A DNA stretch of 64,000 nt, from assembly GCA_021234155.1 (NCBI GenBank), contig JAJEKV010000066.1:6734800-6798799 (forward strand), given 5' to 3'. A program made the position numbers and the translations under genes. The stretch's first letter is position 1. Each line of letters begins with the position of its first letter. The notes under the pieces were generated by a model. It had not been told where the DNA came from and made no database searches. It saw only the letters and a list, made by a program, of their open reading frames with translations. This stretch comes from Isoetes taiwanensis (lineage: Eukaryota; Streptophyta; Lycopodiopsida; Isoetales; Isoetaceae). Shown here piece by piece: positions 1-11,415 of this stretch.

Positions 1-1440
1 CAATGTCAGAACTAGCAATACAACACATCATACTACCTCGAAGGGTAGCTCATCCACATATCCGTAACTACAAAGAAGATAAACATATGCCATAAAACAT
101 GAGAGCTCCTACCCATGGCTCCGACTCATAAGGAGGATGACTGACTGGCTAGGCCTCAAGATAGAGCAGACCGAGTCATAACAATGGCGGGGCTGGCTAT
201 AGACAATGGCTAGGGTTGACCACTCCATCCGCCCCTCCTGTGCATACTTTGCAGAATGAGCTAGATCGGGCTCTGACATGACTCTAGCCTTCCGGATATG
301 CAATCCCATGGTATCACCTATCGGGACTACTCCAGGTTGCATCTCCCCAGTCCCTCGACACAGGAAGGGTTGCATCTCCCCTTCCCATGGTCTAGAGGTT
401 CCACGGGCAGCTAGAGAATCGTGGCGACACACGATTCGTACCCGACTTAACCCCCCAAAACAGGAGCCAAGCCGACACTTGCAACTCCTGAGAGGCAGGG
501 CGACACCATCGCCCCAGGAGGTGTCAGACCCATGCCCGGCCCACACAAAGTGACCGACCATAGGCCTAGCCCGCTATGGGATCCCCAGTAGCCATGCTCA
601 ACAGGGATCCTCCCTCCGTATTGCCTCTAGCCCCGTTGTGTAATGCTGAGTCACATCATAGCCCTTATAGCTCGGTGGGCTCCTATGCACATGCCGCATA
701 ATAATAGGAACTAAAGGGTCTAAACTAGGAGCATCACGAAGTAATGGCTACTAGGTCTCTACCCCCCTTCCCAATACAAGAGGAGCAAAGATGATCAACC
801 AATATCACATATCCACACATGATCATAATAAGAACATCTAAACCTAATCATATACATCTAACTTACAGTTAGGGTTCATTGATTAGAGTTCAAGATCTAT
901 ACTGAGGTGTCTAGGAAGGCTCTACTAGAGACATGAAATGCTAACTCATCTGGGATCCTAACTTCCAGATGATCTACAAAGAACTCTAATTTAAATACCT
1001 CCTCCTGAGGAACTCCCTCCTATTCCCGGTGTCTTCATGGTCTTCGAGGTGGTCGAAGTAGCCCTCACTGCAAGGACGTGCACACGTTATGGGGGTTGTT
1101 GTGCTAGGCTATGCCACAGCAAACGATTCTCGAAATGGAGTTTCGAGCGCGAAGAAGGTTCACAGAGTGTTGGAGCCAGGAAAGAGGCCTAGGGTTAGGG
1201 TTTAGGCCTTTATAGGTTAGGGTTCACATGTTATGCCACGTGGCTCCAATAGGGTAGACCCATGTGGCGGGTGCCCAATAGGTTAAGGCCATATGGAAAA
1301 TGGTCTTAATCTAAGGTTGGCTAAGTTATATGAATAACTTAGTCATGCACGTTATGCCACTATTCTAAGGTATACAAGGCTATGAAGGTAGACTTGTATA
1401 GTAACGGACCTGAAAATATACGTATTTATGGCGTATATTT
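1..1440. other. Left edge, no recognisable gene
   Basis: I see no protein family here. Two overlapping open frames on opposite strands (109-561 minus, 278-553 plus) have low-complexity, non-domain-like translations and are probably chance. An AT-rich near-palindrome lies at about 1411-1441. The stretch sits where the integrase and 3' end of the minus-strand Ty3 element to its right would be expected, but I could not recognise either, so it may be a deletion, another insertion or decayed sequence. Confidence 0.4.
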
Positions 1441-1466
1441 CCTTGGAACGTCACAACCCTACCTTC

Positions 1467-2551
1467 TTACATGGGAACTCCACCTCTTGCTATCTTACTT
1501 GCGTCTGTAGCTACAAGCTTGTCCTTATCTGGATCTGGTAGGGTGAGCACCGGTGCTGTTGTCAAAGCTTCTTTAAGCTTTTCGAATGAAGCTTGAAGAT
1601 TCTCTACCCAATGTGCCACCCAATCTTTCACATTCTTATTCTTAGTGGGATTCGACAAAGGGGATGCCCACTTAGCAAAATCCTTTACACATTTCTAGTA
1701 GTAGCCTGCTAAGCCAAGAAAGCTTCTCACTTCTTAGACGTTCTTTGGAGCTGGCCAATCTACTATAGCTTCTATCTTTGACGGCTCTGTCTCTATACCT
1801 TCGCCTGACACAACATGGCCAAGGTATTTAACCTTGGTTGTAGCAAAATGGCACTTAGAAAGCTTGCCAAACAAGCGGTACCATTTTAGTTTTTCCAAGA
1901 CTTTTCTTAGATGTGCTACATGTTTTTCCATTGACTTCTACAGATGAGGATATCGCCGAAGAAGATGATGATGAACTCATCCAAGAACTCCCTGAAGATG
2001 TCGTTCATTAGCCTCATGAATATTACTGGGGCATTTGATAAGCAGAAAGGCATGACTGTATATTCGTAATGCCCATATTGTATTTTAAGGCAGCCGTATG
2101 GATGTCTTCTTCCTTGATTGATTCTTATCTGGTGGTAACCTGATCTCAAATCTATCTTGGAAAAGACTTTTGCCCCATGGAGTTGATCCATCAAGTCACC
2201 TGCTCTAAGCAAAGCATAATTGTTCTTTATCATCAGCTTGTTCAACTGAGGGTAGTCTATGCACATCCTTCGACTTCCATCCTTCTTCTTAACGAAGAGA
2301 ATGGGTGCCCCGAAGGGGGATATGCTTGTTCTAATGAATCCAAGCTCTAGCAATTCTTGCAATTGCTTCTTGAGCTTTGCTAGCTCTGGAGTGCTCATCC
2401 TATAAGGAGCCTTGCTGATAGGCTTACCACCTGGTGCTAGTGTGATTTCACACTCCATGCCTCTGTAGAGTGACAATCCATGGATCTCATCCGGAAAAAC
2501 ATCATGAAATTCCCTGATTAGCCTTGCAACTGACCTGGGCAACTCTTTCAA
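1467..2551 (-). pseudogene. Ty3/gypsy reverse transcriptase and RNase H start, broken
   Basis: The frame 2551-1916 is a recognisable Ty3 RT: it has the upstream [16 protein letters not shown] region, [19 protein letters not shown] (fingers), and [13 protein letters not shown] (motif A). The catalytic box, normally Y-x-D-D, reads FGDILI, so the first aspartate is lost. A frameshift near 1931 leads to the thumb (1931-1734, with KYLGHVVS), and a further break leads to the RNase H start (1658-1467, TAPVLTLPDPDKDK and ATDAS). The enzyme would copy element RNA into cDNA in a cytoplasmic particle, but the damaged active site and breaks make this copy dead. Family assignment is strong; exact clade is not resolved. 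Confidence 0.85.
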
Positions 2552-2712
2552 GCTTGACTCACCTTGTTTTTTCTAACCTGGCTTAAGCTTGATTATCTCT
2601 AGGCTAAGGATATACTCCACTTTGTCCTTCATTATGCTTGTGCAATTGCTTCAAAGAGATACACTACATGATGGAAAGAACTTCCTTACCTCTGACTACA
2701 AAGCGGTTTTTA

Positions 2713-2958
2713 TCAGGTGTTGTGATCGAGATTTCGTGCTTGTCGCATCATAGCTTTAGCTGGATTCAAGAACTGCATTCTGACTATGAGGTCATATTTA
2801 CCAATATCCATGACTTTTGCTCCCATAGTCAATTTAGTTCTGCTGAGATCTATATCAAAGTTGACTCTCTTTCCCTTGGTGTGGCGAATTGCCCCACTTG
2901 CCATACTGATTGGTCTGGGTTTTGACTTGAGGGTCTTGGATTTCAATAAGGCGACCAA
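2713..2958 (-). pseudogene. Ty3/gypsy protease-like fragment
   Basis: The 81-codon frame lies directly upstream of the RT on the minus strand. It contains GAKVMDIGKYDLIVRMQFL, which resembles the C-terminal half of plant Ty3 retropepsins (usual pattern: ...KYDVILGMDWL). The N-terminal catalytic DSG triad is not visible. I call it protease from position and this similarity only; frameshifts separate it from both neighbours. Confidence 0.5.
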
Positions 2959-3099
2959 CCTGGGCTAGGGCTTGCTATCAATGATGCCCTCTGCCGAAAT
3001 GACCGTGGACTGATTTTTGATGTCACCTGACTCAATGGCTGCACAGATTCTGCACTTGCCTTCTATATAGTCATGTAGTTCTTGCTTGTCGCCGTCCAA

Positions 3100-4951
3100 T
3101 TCCGTTGGTGTCTCTCAATCAATGAGCTCTGCCAGTGCTGCTGCCGTGTGCCGGCTAGAAGCATCTAAAACATAGCTGCTTCTTTATGCATTCCTCCCTC
3201 TTTTCCTTGGGGATAGTACTATCCAAAAAGAATTTCACTGACTTACCCCTAGGCCTCCCTGTTGCCTCTGCTCCCCATACGAGCCTTTCCTATCCATCTT
3301 CCCCTGAGACTGCTGCCCTGTTGGTGTAGAGGATGCCTGCTTGGGTTGGTAAGAGTCTGTTGCTTTCCCCTTGTAGAATAATAGTACATGAGAATTGACA
3401 CATATTAGTACATATTAATGCATAGGAAGGGAGAAAAAGGTTCAGCGTCGAGAGTCATTCATGGACTTGAAGAAATTCTTCACGTCCTTGAGTCAAAGAA
3501 CCTTACCGACATTGCGTAAAATGTTTCGTGATGATCTACCTTCCAGCGCTCGAGCCATTTGTGGAGGTGGAAGCGGAGGTGCCGTGGCCACCACTACTGT
3601 CAAAGGCGTGTCCATTAGGTGACCTCTAGCGAAGTTGAGGCTGTAGAGCGCCACGGATCTTTTGAAGAGGATGACGTGATCCGTGTTCTTCCTTATCTTG
3701 GCGTGCTGACCAAAGCCTGTGAGTGCGATCAGAAGTGCCATGGGCCTCTTCTCCTCTTGGGCTGAAGTCCTTATGGAATACTATCATCTGGCCCTGGCTT
3801 AGGATCGGAAGGTAGTATCGAAAGGGCCTTCCCCCTCTGAGGTCTTGCTAGCTGCATTTCCGTATCCCTCCTTGTCGCCTCACCATAGACATCCATTGCT
3901 AGGAGGTCATCGTGGTCTCTTCACATGGTGGTTGCACTGTCTAGGTTGATACTGCTGGATCCCTCCCGTATGCTTTTTGCTCCGATGGGATGGCTAGATC
4001 TTGGGCCTCTCCCTGGCTTGTACAATATGCTTTGTATTGCTTGGAACTCCTCTTCTTGAATGACTGGCGGTTGGTGGTGGTACATCTGCCTTATGTACGC
4101 GTATGCCATGATATCTGACATCGTTTCCCTGGCATAACAATGTTGTTGTGCAGCTCCCGTGGAACTTCCTAGTAGACATAGTCGATGAGGTCCCTCTGTT
4201 GCCCTTCTGCAATCAACCCCATCAGCTCATCGATCCTGAGCCCTTCTTCTAAGCAGTATAGGAGATGGAGGATGTCGTTGGCAAAAAAGTACTCCTTCCC
4301 TTCGACCACCACTGGAGACAAGGCAGTGATGCCTATGGGTGGTTCGTTGGCCCTTCTGATGTCTTCGCCGTGCGTCGTGATCCGCCTTTCCATCCTTGCT
4401 GCTAGCCTGCTCTCCTCCTCCTGATCGTCATCCATTTCTTCATCATAGTCCTCTTCGATCTGAGGTGCTCCCGAAGATGTGCTGTGGTAGACGTATTCTG
4501 TAGTGTCGAGCTCATGGATGAGGCCCTGATCTACCTCATGTTCAGGGGTGCGAGGTCCAAGAGCTGTATGGAAGGCTCCTCCACTTTGTTGATGCCCTTG
4601 AAGTGCATGAACAGGGCCAAGGCTGCGTGTGCTGAGATATATCTATGTCTGTGAACCTTACAGCTCATGTAATCTGGCATGTTCTTCGTCCTATCCCACA
4701 TCTGGCTCTTCACTCTGGAACCCCCACCTATGACTTGACTTAATGACTCTATGGAGACCCACCTCCCCTCCTCCCCTGGAGGAAGGACCTGCTGGACATA
4801 CTGGCATATGATGTCAGTATAGTAAGGTGTTCATGTCATGGTTGCATGGAGATCAAAGAGGTGATCGAAGACTTGAAAGGCCTCCTATGTTGGGAATTCA
4901 CTGATGTGGTTGGCACTATTGTACCATTCGACAAAGTTTATGGGCGCCATT
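3100..4951 (-). pseudogene. Ty3/gypsy gag-like region, broken
   Basis: A coding-like stretch on the minus strand begins near 4951 with the residues MAPINFVEW and runs with several stops toward the protease fragment. Open pieces are 4713-4531, 4435-4169 and 3741-3493. The piece at 4435-4169 starts acidic (MDDDQEEESRL) and then turns hydrophobic. Near 3165 the translation contains KKQLCFRCF followed by PAHGSS, a decayed CCHC zinc-knuckle-like motif as found at the end of gag. Gag would form the particle shell and bind RNA. Assignment rests mainly on position before protease and RT; the central part is not a gag I recognise. Confidence 0.45.
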
Positions 4952-4959
4952 AAGCAGAG

Positions 4960-5640
4960 GCTGGAGTAGAAAATGGTTCAGGAAGATTGACAAGGAGCTG
5001 AAAAATCGCCTAGAGAGTGTAAGAGCAAACTTGTGAGGAGAAAATGTCAAATGAGGTCTCCTTATATAGACTAGGGCTGCTAAGGTTTCCGTGTCAGAAC
5101 TGTCTGCTCGGACAAATCTATATTCTAAGCCTATAGGTATCCAATCTAGCTAACATGAAGTGTTAGTCTAACTAAAATAAGCCAAGAAATATACTAGAGT
5201 AGTTTGTTGGACGAATTTTGGACAAATTGGATCGAACATGGTCGACTCGGATTACTCTGCATAAAAGGGCTCTGCATTCTCGACGTAGGGGTGTTTTGCA
5301 CGAGTGACCCGAGTGGGTCAAACTTGGCAATTCTGTAACATTTTTGGGAGATATAAAGTACTAGGATGCAAGTTTTCTCTATTCTAGGCTATCTAGCAAC
5401 TTATCTCATGTCAATCAACCATGTAAAAGTGCAAAAATGGGTGACTCAGGTTACTCCATGCAGAATGGCTCTGCGTTCGCGACGCAGGGGTATTTTGCGG
5501 GGGGTGACCCGAGTGAGTCAACTTGGGCCAAATTTTTACATTTTTGATACATCTCATAGCTCCAAAAGTTTCTTCCAAAAAACCTATGATGAACTGAGTC
5601 CATGTTCACTGGCAATCGTGTCTAGCAATTCATGAAGTCT
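4960..5640. repeat. AT-rich spacer with a two-copy tandem repeat
   Basis: About 110 bp at 5240-5350 recur imperfectly at 5439-5548. Each copy carries a ctctgc..gacg.agggg core followed by gtgacccgagtgggtca or a close variant. The second copy contains the palindromic gcgttcgcgacgc. There is no gene. Because it lies between two minus-strand Ty3 elements it is probably LTR sequence of one of them, but I could not define LTR ends. Confidence 0.5.
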
Positions 5641-5662
5641 GACTAGTTCACAAAGAAGAAGG

Positions 5663-5963
5663 TCAGTTGTTGTCTCGCGGGTGATGTTGATGACTCATCT
5701 TAGAGAAGCAATCAGAAACAACCATGATGGCATCATGATACCAAGATAATGGCAGCTCTGGAATAAAGTCCACAAAAATACTCTTCCAAGGTCCATTTAA
5801 AACAGGCAATGGTTGAAGAGGACCATGAGGCAGATTTTTCAGATCTTTGCTCGATAGCAAATACCATAGAATCGAATAAAAACTTTGATAGAGCAATGAA
5901 GCCCAAGCCACCAATACTCCTGATAAGTCCAAGAGTCTCCGCTACTCCAAAATGTCCAGTCAT
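5663..5963 (-). pseudogene. Ty3/gypsy integrase fragment
   Basis: One frame (5963-5733) begins MTGHFGVAETLGLI, the conserved start of the zinc-binding and linker region of plant Ty3 integrases. A second overlapping frame (5932-5663) continues with PHGPLQPLPV, PWKSIFVDFIPELP and YDAIMVVSD-like residues, the start of the catalytic core around its first aspartate. A frameshift separates the two. Nothing recognisable remains of the rest of the core. Integrase would insert element cDNA in the nucleus. Confidence 0.75.
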
Positions 5964-6299
5964 AAGGAAATCATGGCAAGTCTAGAGAACTCGAAGCCTA
6001 GAATCACTATCAGGGACATGTAGAAGTACGTCAGGGTATAGAAGTCCATCTCAAATATCAAAATGATCATACTCTGATCGCAGCATATGATGCTGAGTCA
6101 AGATGTTAAAATACATCTTGAGCCAATGAATCAGAGGGAAGAGATGCTCGAACAGAATCCAATAAAGATGTGTCCTGAGGCCTCTTGAACAAAGTGATGG
6201 CTATAAGCTGGAATTAATCAGGCCCTAGGATAATCTGTGATTGTTGAGCGAATACGAGATCACTCAGTTTAGGCTCAAGGTAGGAGCGTTGAGACAAGA

Positions 6300-7300
6300 A
6301 ATCAGGCTTCCCTTGGAGGAATTTAAGATAGTACTTGATCATGAAATCAATGCCAGATAATACTTGAGTATGTCATTAGGTCTGGCGATGGTTGAACACT
6401 CGAGTAGACTGAAAATACTCCAGATTTTGATGATCAATATGGATTGCGGCCTTATGAGGGGATACGTCTCCACTCTTAGAATGAATTAACGATCGTCAAA
6501 AGTTCCTTGTCATAAACTAGGTAATTAATTTTTGTAGCTTGAAACTTCTAAAAATGATAGATGATCAGGTGCAATTCATGGCTATTTCCCTCCTGCAACA
6601 GCATACTACCAAGAGCAAACTCAGAATCATCTGCTTTGACAATATACAGGCATGAAGGATCTGCATGGACAAGAACAGGTGCCATAGTAAAAATATACTT
6701 CAAAATAACAAAAGTGATTTCTATTTCCACACTCATTAAAAAAAGGCACATCGTTTGCAGTAAGGCGTGTCAAAGGAAAGGCAATCTTTGAGTAGTTACA
6801 AATAAAGTACTGATATAAATTGGCAAATCTAAGAAAAACACTAAGTATTTCGGACTGAAGGTGGTGTTTACCAACCTAAAACGGTACTAATTTTTGTAGG
6901 ATGCATAGAGACCCCATGAAGAGTGATATGATAGCCAAGAAACTCCACAGTATCCTGATCGATCTAACACATCTCAAGTTTGGCATATAAACCATGCTCA
7001 TGAAGAGAACCTGTCGAACATACCTCTCATGTTCTTCAAACAGGACACTAAGAATGTCGAATGAAGCCAGTAGTTAGATCTTCCTCAATATAATCCCAAA
7101 AAACCTCCAACTCAGTGGGAGATAGACCATGGGCTACAGATCAATAGGACAATCATATAGACAATGTTCTAGAAGCTTGCTAGCCTTGACTTTGTCAAGA
7201 ATATCCAAAAAAATTGCCATATTTATTGCACTGAAGCAGACATCACCGGTGCAGATTTATTAGACAGATGAACCCGAATTGAAAGTTGAACTGGAATTTT
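6300..7300 (-). pseudogene. Ty3/gypsy RT and RNase H remnant with the palm deleted
   Basis: Minus-strand reading from about 7300 gives traces of the RT N-terminus, including LSPTELEVFWDYIEED and LTTGFIRHS. At about 7066 this joins directly to thumb sequence (EEHERYVRQV, then VEFLGYHITLHGVSM in the next frame), so the palm with the catalytic aspartates is missing. At 6751-6548 an RNase H start follows (TMAPVLVHADPS, VKADDSEFALGSML), a close match to the usual ..PDPSKPFIVETDASDFALGAVL layout. Multiple stops. It belongs with the integrase piece to its left. Confidence 0.75.
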
Positions 7301-7309
7301 GCCTTCCAG

Positions 7310-7830
7310 ATTTAATTAACTCATAAAGAGATATCTTTGATATATAGGTGAAGAAGTATCCAGAGGAACGCGAACCTAGACAGAAGCAGGAGCAAGGCCA
7401 GGAGCTATAATATCATCAGGAACATTGACAAGGTTTGGAACATGAACTGAAAGAGAGATAAGAACAGAACAGGAATAGGAGCATAGACAAGAGTGGCAAT
7501 AGGATTGATACTGCATGGACTGGAGTAGGTATTGGTGCAGAGGCAAGAACTACTGATAAATTGGAACTAGAGCTAGAACTAGTAAACAAGAATGATTTGG
7601 AGCACCAGTAAATCTGTGGATTATGCAAACTTGAGTTAGGGGAGATCCAAGGCTACTAGGGTGAAAGCAAGCTAAGGTATACATGAATTGGGACATTATC
7701 AAAAGTAATGATGTAGTTCGGTTTTGGCATCTTAATGATGTTAGGGAATACCTTAGGACGTTGTTTATTTGCCAAACTTAGTACAACTAGTTTTGGATAA
7801 GGATGTAATCTAGGTACTTTAATATACATC
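7310..7830. other. Decayed spacer between Ty3 protease and RT
   Basis: No intact frame or domain. The minus-strand translation is broken throughout. From its place it is probably what remains of the protease-RT linker of Ty3 element 2. Confidence 0.3.
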
Positions 7831-8179
7831 TGTGTACTTCAGTGTTGTCATGTACGTTTAGTATGGTACGGGTATTATACGTACTTAACGTTTTAATGCC
7901 GTATGCATACCTCTCATTTAAAAAGTACTTTAAATACATTTTCTGGAATTATAAAATACTTATTAAATACGTAAAACACGTACTTTACGTATAGTTGCAA
8001 TAACAACTAACATGAAGAACTTCAAGTTTTAAGTAATGAACCAGAATATATTACTCTAGAAAATTATTTCTCAAAGTTTTCAAATCAAAATATATCTATT
8101 TAAAAGTTATATCTCCTCATTAGCTTTAATTCAACCACAAAACAAAGAACATATAGAGTTTTACAACATCAACAGTATT

Positions 8180-8960
8180 TTAAAAATGAAATCCACGAAC
8201 AATCACCCTTCCTCTTTGTCCTCTTCATCACCGGACTCTGTTTCTGATGATAATTTCCATGCATGCTCTTCTTTCATAAGCTCATCATCACTCCAAAGGT
8301 CTGCAGCTAGTGGCATATTCCAATTATGGTGGAGTATTAGAGCCCTTGACCACCTTGTTCAGACGACTGGTTCCTCGAAAAGGCATGGGTGGAGGGGCGG
8401 GTGAGCAATGACATGCAAACTTAGAGCTTTTTATGGTATCCCTTCCAGAAAGGAGAGAGCATAGAGTTCTGGAATGGTTGAGGATAAAGGCTGTTGATAT
8501 GGCTACAGATGCGGATGTTAAGTTAAATCGATTAAAATAGTAGCTGGATCTCGTTTTTTTGGCAGGAATGCCATATTTCTTACAAAGTTTAGGTATTTTT
8601 GGATGAAATTATTAAGGTTTTTCTGCTGTTGTACTCATTTGTCTATCTAAAAGCATAAAATGCAGCAAGAGGCCTGATATTTGAAGCATTATAAGATACC
8701 TGATATCCTTGAGACGCAGTACTGGTGTAAGAACAGTCATCTTCTCTTGCAATCTACCCTTAGAGACAAATAAATTTAAGTAATTGTTGCTCATTTTTCG
8801 AAGCTATTAACCGATGCTGACCTCTGTATTTCTTTCCTGGCATGAATGCAAGCCATTGAAGTATTATGGAGGAGGTCTGCCAGTTGCCATGACAAAAACA
8901 AGGAGAAAGGTGGGTCTTCATCTTCATCTCCATTCTGATCTGGTGGCTAGGGCAAGAAGA
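8180..8960. other. No recognisable gene
   Basis: Short frames only: a serine-rich plus-strand frame at 8186-8404, a minus-strand frame at 8612-8794 and a plus-strand frame at 8814-9014. None has a motif I can name and none is supported by context. Confidence 0.3.
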
Positions 8961-8985
8961 AAGAGGAGGAAAACACGGAGGTTTT

Positions 8986-9720
8986 GGATTTTTTTTTTTT
9001 GCACGAGTATTTGATTTTTTTTTTTTTTTTTTTTTAAACTACAATTCCATAATTTCCCTAATGTCTAAAGTCTCCAAATGTGTGTTTTTTTTTTTTTTTT
9101 TTTTTGAGGGTAAGAGTTTTTATATTAATATAGTGAACATATTACACTTATTAGAGGCTCCACAATTATAGGCCTGATAGGAAAAATTTAAACACAAAGG
9201 ATCCCTTATGGATCAAATAGGAAGAATTCAAGCTATATAATGATCCCTTAATGGATTAGGTAGAGTAGTTCTGCACTATAACCCAGATGCGTGAAGAGAG
9301 AAAAACATAGCTCCACAAGACCATTAGAAGCAAGATATCATGTGACAGGCTGAAGACGACACCCCCTGATGTTCCACCCCGAAGATACAAGTAGATGTAG
9401 CAAGTAGAAAGAGAGCTTCCTTCCGCGCGTTAACTAGAGCCTGCAGTCCCACATGCATCCAGATACTAGAGGGAGGGCACAACACTTTTCCAAAGTGTAC
9501 TAAGTGCAACGCCCACACCGTCTTCTCCAGCCCATATGTCTCTAAGCCCCTCCCCAAATAAATGGGTGGTCCACTTCCCTTGCACTTGTTCCATCTCTTG
9601 CTTGAGTTTTCGTCTCCCTAAATGCTCTTATTAGCAAAAATGCCGCTTAATCCTGCCGTACCAAGTGGCAATTTGATATCCTGCTTGTTCTTGATCTCCC
9701 TTCACTAAGCTTTCTCTAAA
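8986..9720 (-). mobile_element. Possible LINE 3' end with poly(A) tail (poly(T) on +)
   Basis: Three poly(T) runs occur at about 8988-9000, 9018-9036 and 9082-9102. The last is followed by gagggtaagagtttttatatt, which on the minus strand reads as a 3' UTR ending ...aaactcttaccctc then poly(A), a common layout for plant L1-type LINEs. The minus frame 9557-9324 is open but not identified as a domain. I call a retroposed 3' end from the tail alone; the extent to the right is uncertain. Confidence 0.35.
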
Positions 9721-10323
9721 TCCCACACCGCCTCCTAGCTGGGATAGGAGAGGGCGACATAAAATAACAAAGGTCCTACAAAATCCACATATTCTGCATA
9801 GAGTTCCTTGAAGAAAGCTAGACTAAGAAAATCGCAGATTCGAATACTTAAGCCTACCACTTCTCCAAATCACGCTTCCAAACTAAGGCCGCCATATTTC
9901 TTACAGTCTATTAAATGCTCCTTATGCTCCTTCCCGGAAATGTCTCACATAAAATAAACTGCTCAAAACAATGGTCACTACATTCCAGGTTTTTCTGGCT
10001 ACTTGATAGATGCTGCAACATTGAAGCACCCGAGATACCGGCTCAATAAATCCAGGCATCTTCCTGTTGCCACAGATACCCGCAGCCAAAGCAACCAGAA
10101 ATGTATCCTGAAAACATAAACAAGTGAGGTGGCTACTCTCAAATACTGAAACTGCTATGCCCCTGTCCTGCCCATCCCCATGGAACCTAAAACATTAACA
10201 CCTGAACATTGTAAGGACAATGCTTCTTCCATGTCTAAAAAACTGAGGGAAATCTCTGTAGGCAGCTCCTCAAGCCTTCCCAAAAGCAACAAAGAACCAG
10301 AGTTAGCAAGAAAGCATAGCCCT

Positions 10324-10425
10324 GCAATGAGTGCAACAAACCTTAGTTGCAATGAGTGCAACGAATTTACTGCCTGCAGTGAGTGCAACAGTCCCTAGCC
10401 TGACCACAGTAAGTGCAGCCGTCTG
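10324..10425. repeat. Short imperfect tandem repeat, unit about gcaatgagtgcaac
   Basis: The motif (g)caatgagtgcaac and variants (cagtgagtgcaac, cagtaagtgcagc) occurs four times or more in about 100 bp. It produces repetitive frames on both strands that should not be taken as genes. Confidence 0.6.
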
Positions 10426-10654
10426 AGTGCCTAAGAATATGCTAATCAAGATCCATTGGCCTAATGTATACACAAGGGAAGAAGCCATACCACAAGGACA
10501 GCCCACAAAACCACTGTCCTGTAACAGACATCAGATGAGAGCATGCTAACCAACGGAAGATTATCTCAGATGCCCGATAGAAGCAAAGAAACACAATAAA
10601 TAAGTATTAAGCTTATTTCTTGAAAAATCTGAGCTGTATCAGAGCTTGCGCTGC

Positions 10655-10882
10655 TCAGACCTCCTCCAAGCACATAAGCGGCAATCTAGAATACCATATC
10701 TTACCCCTGTCCTGATCATCCGAGAGCCGGTAGCAGAAGTAGCGGCCATACTCCAGCCAATCTTCCCTTTTGCAGATGATCTTCACCAGGATACACCATC
10801 CTAGACACAGCCATAGGTTCAGAGAAGCAGCAGCAGCAGCTAGATCGCTGCTCTTCCAACAAAGCTCTACCACTATGATTCT
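10655..10882 (-). other. Unidentified possible exon
   Basis: The minus-strand frame opens after a TGA near 10882. It reads an alanine run, then KIICKREDWLEYGRYFCYRL, and then DDQDRG just before gtaagat, a good splice-donor consensus. The composition looks more protein-like than neighbouring frames, but I recognise no family. It could be an exon fragment carried by the inserted block, or chance. A GC-rich ggcggcggcggccgccgcc tract lies just upstream at about 10893-10912. Confidence 0.2.
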
Positions 10883-11159
10883 TCAAGCAACGGGCGGCGG
10901 CGGCCGCCGCCCTAAACTGCGCCTAGGGTTTCGCCCATTGGACACAAGATTTCCAATGTGTTTTTTTACTCCTATTCTATAACATATAATAATGTATTTT
11001 TTCCAATGTATAGTTCTATTGGTCTAATATCATTTGGACACTATTTTTTTTAAAGTACATATTATACGTACTTTACATATTAATACGTTAAGTACGGTAT
11101 TAATAAAACAAGAGCTCAATTTGACCTATCAACTTATAGCTATAGTACGTATAGTACTG

Positions 11160-11410
11160 TGAGGAAGCTATGGGATGTATGTAAACTTAAAATATGGGTA
11201 TGTAAACAACACTGCCACAGAAGTACACAGAAAGGTAGCTGTTAGATAATTTTTTATGTATACCCTATCATGCTTCACCCACTGGCACATTTGGGCTAAA
11301 AATGAGATTGAAGGAAATGCTAGAAGAAGCTTCCCGAATGGAACATAGAAAGGTGCAGTACATTCTGTGACTATGCCCGAGGAAATCCCATGTCCATCAC
11401 TCACACTACA
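11160..11410 (-). pseudogene. Ty3 element 2 protease, second half
   Basis: Minus-strand translation from 11410 reads VSDGHGISSGIVTECTAPF, matching the middle of plant Ty3 proteases (usual ..VADGT.ISSG.VTH.TAPF). It continues the fragment at 16868-16985 across the copia insertion, so the two halves flank that element. After about 11250 the reading is not protease-like. Confidence 0.65.
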
Positions 11411-11415
11411 GAACC
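11411..11415 (+). repeat. Left target-site duplication of the Ty1/copia element
   Basis: GAACC directly precedes the 5' LTR and AAACC (16868-16872) directly follows the 3' LTR: a 5-bp duplication with one mismatch, consistent with an old insertion. Confidence 0.55.

Larger units (their letters stand above)
1467..4951 (-). mobile_element. Degenerate Ty3/gypsy retrotransposon 1
   Basis: Reading on the minus strand from 4951 downward, the order is gag-like region, protease-like region, reverse transcriptase, then the start of RNase H. That order without an integrase before RT places it in Ty3/gypsy rather than Ty1/copia. Many stops and frameshifts break it. No integrase is recognisable below 1467 and I could not pair LTRs with confidence. 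The element is inactive as written. Confidence 0.75.
7831..11232. mobile_element. Candidate insertion bounded by a short inverted repeat
   Basis: The plus-strand sequence ctgtgtacttcagtgttgt at about 7831 reappears in inverted form near 11232 (minus strand ctgtgtacttc, a few extra bases, then agtgttgt). Just inside both ends lies very AT-rich sequence full of tacgta/gtacttaacgt motifs (7850-8010 and 11040-11160). The block separates protease from RT of the outer Ty3 element, so something did enter here. I could not find a target-site duplication or a transposase, so the class is unknown and the ends are approximate. Confidence 0.3.

Noticed and set aside
109-561. 150-codon minus-strand frame at the left edge
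   Set aside because: Overlaps an open plus-strand frame, has low-complexity composition and no motif or context; treated as chance.
10303-10506. Overlapping frames rich in alanine/cysteine on both strands
   Set aside because: They arise from the gcaatgagtgcaac tandem repeat.
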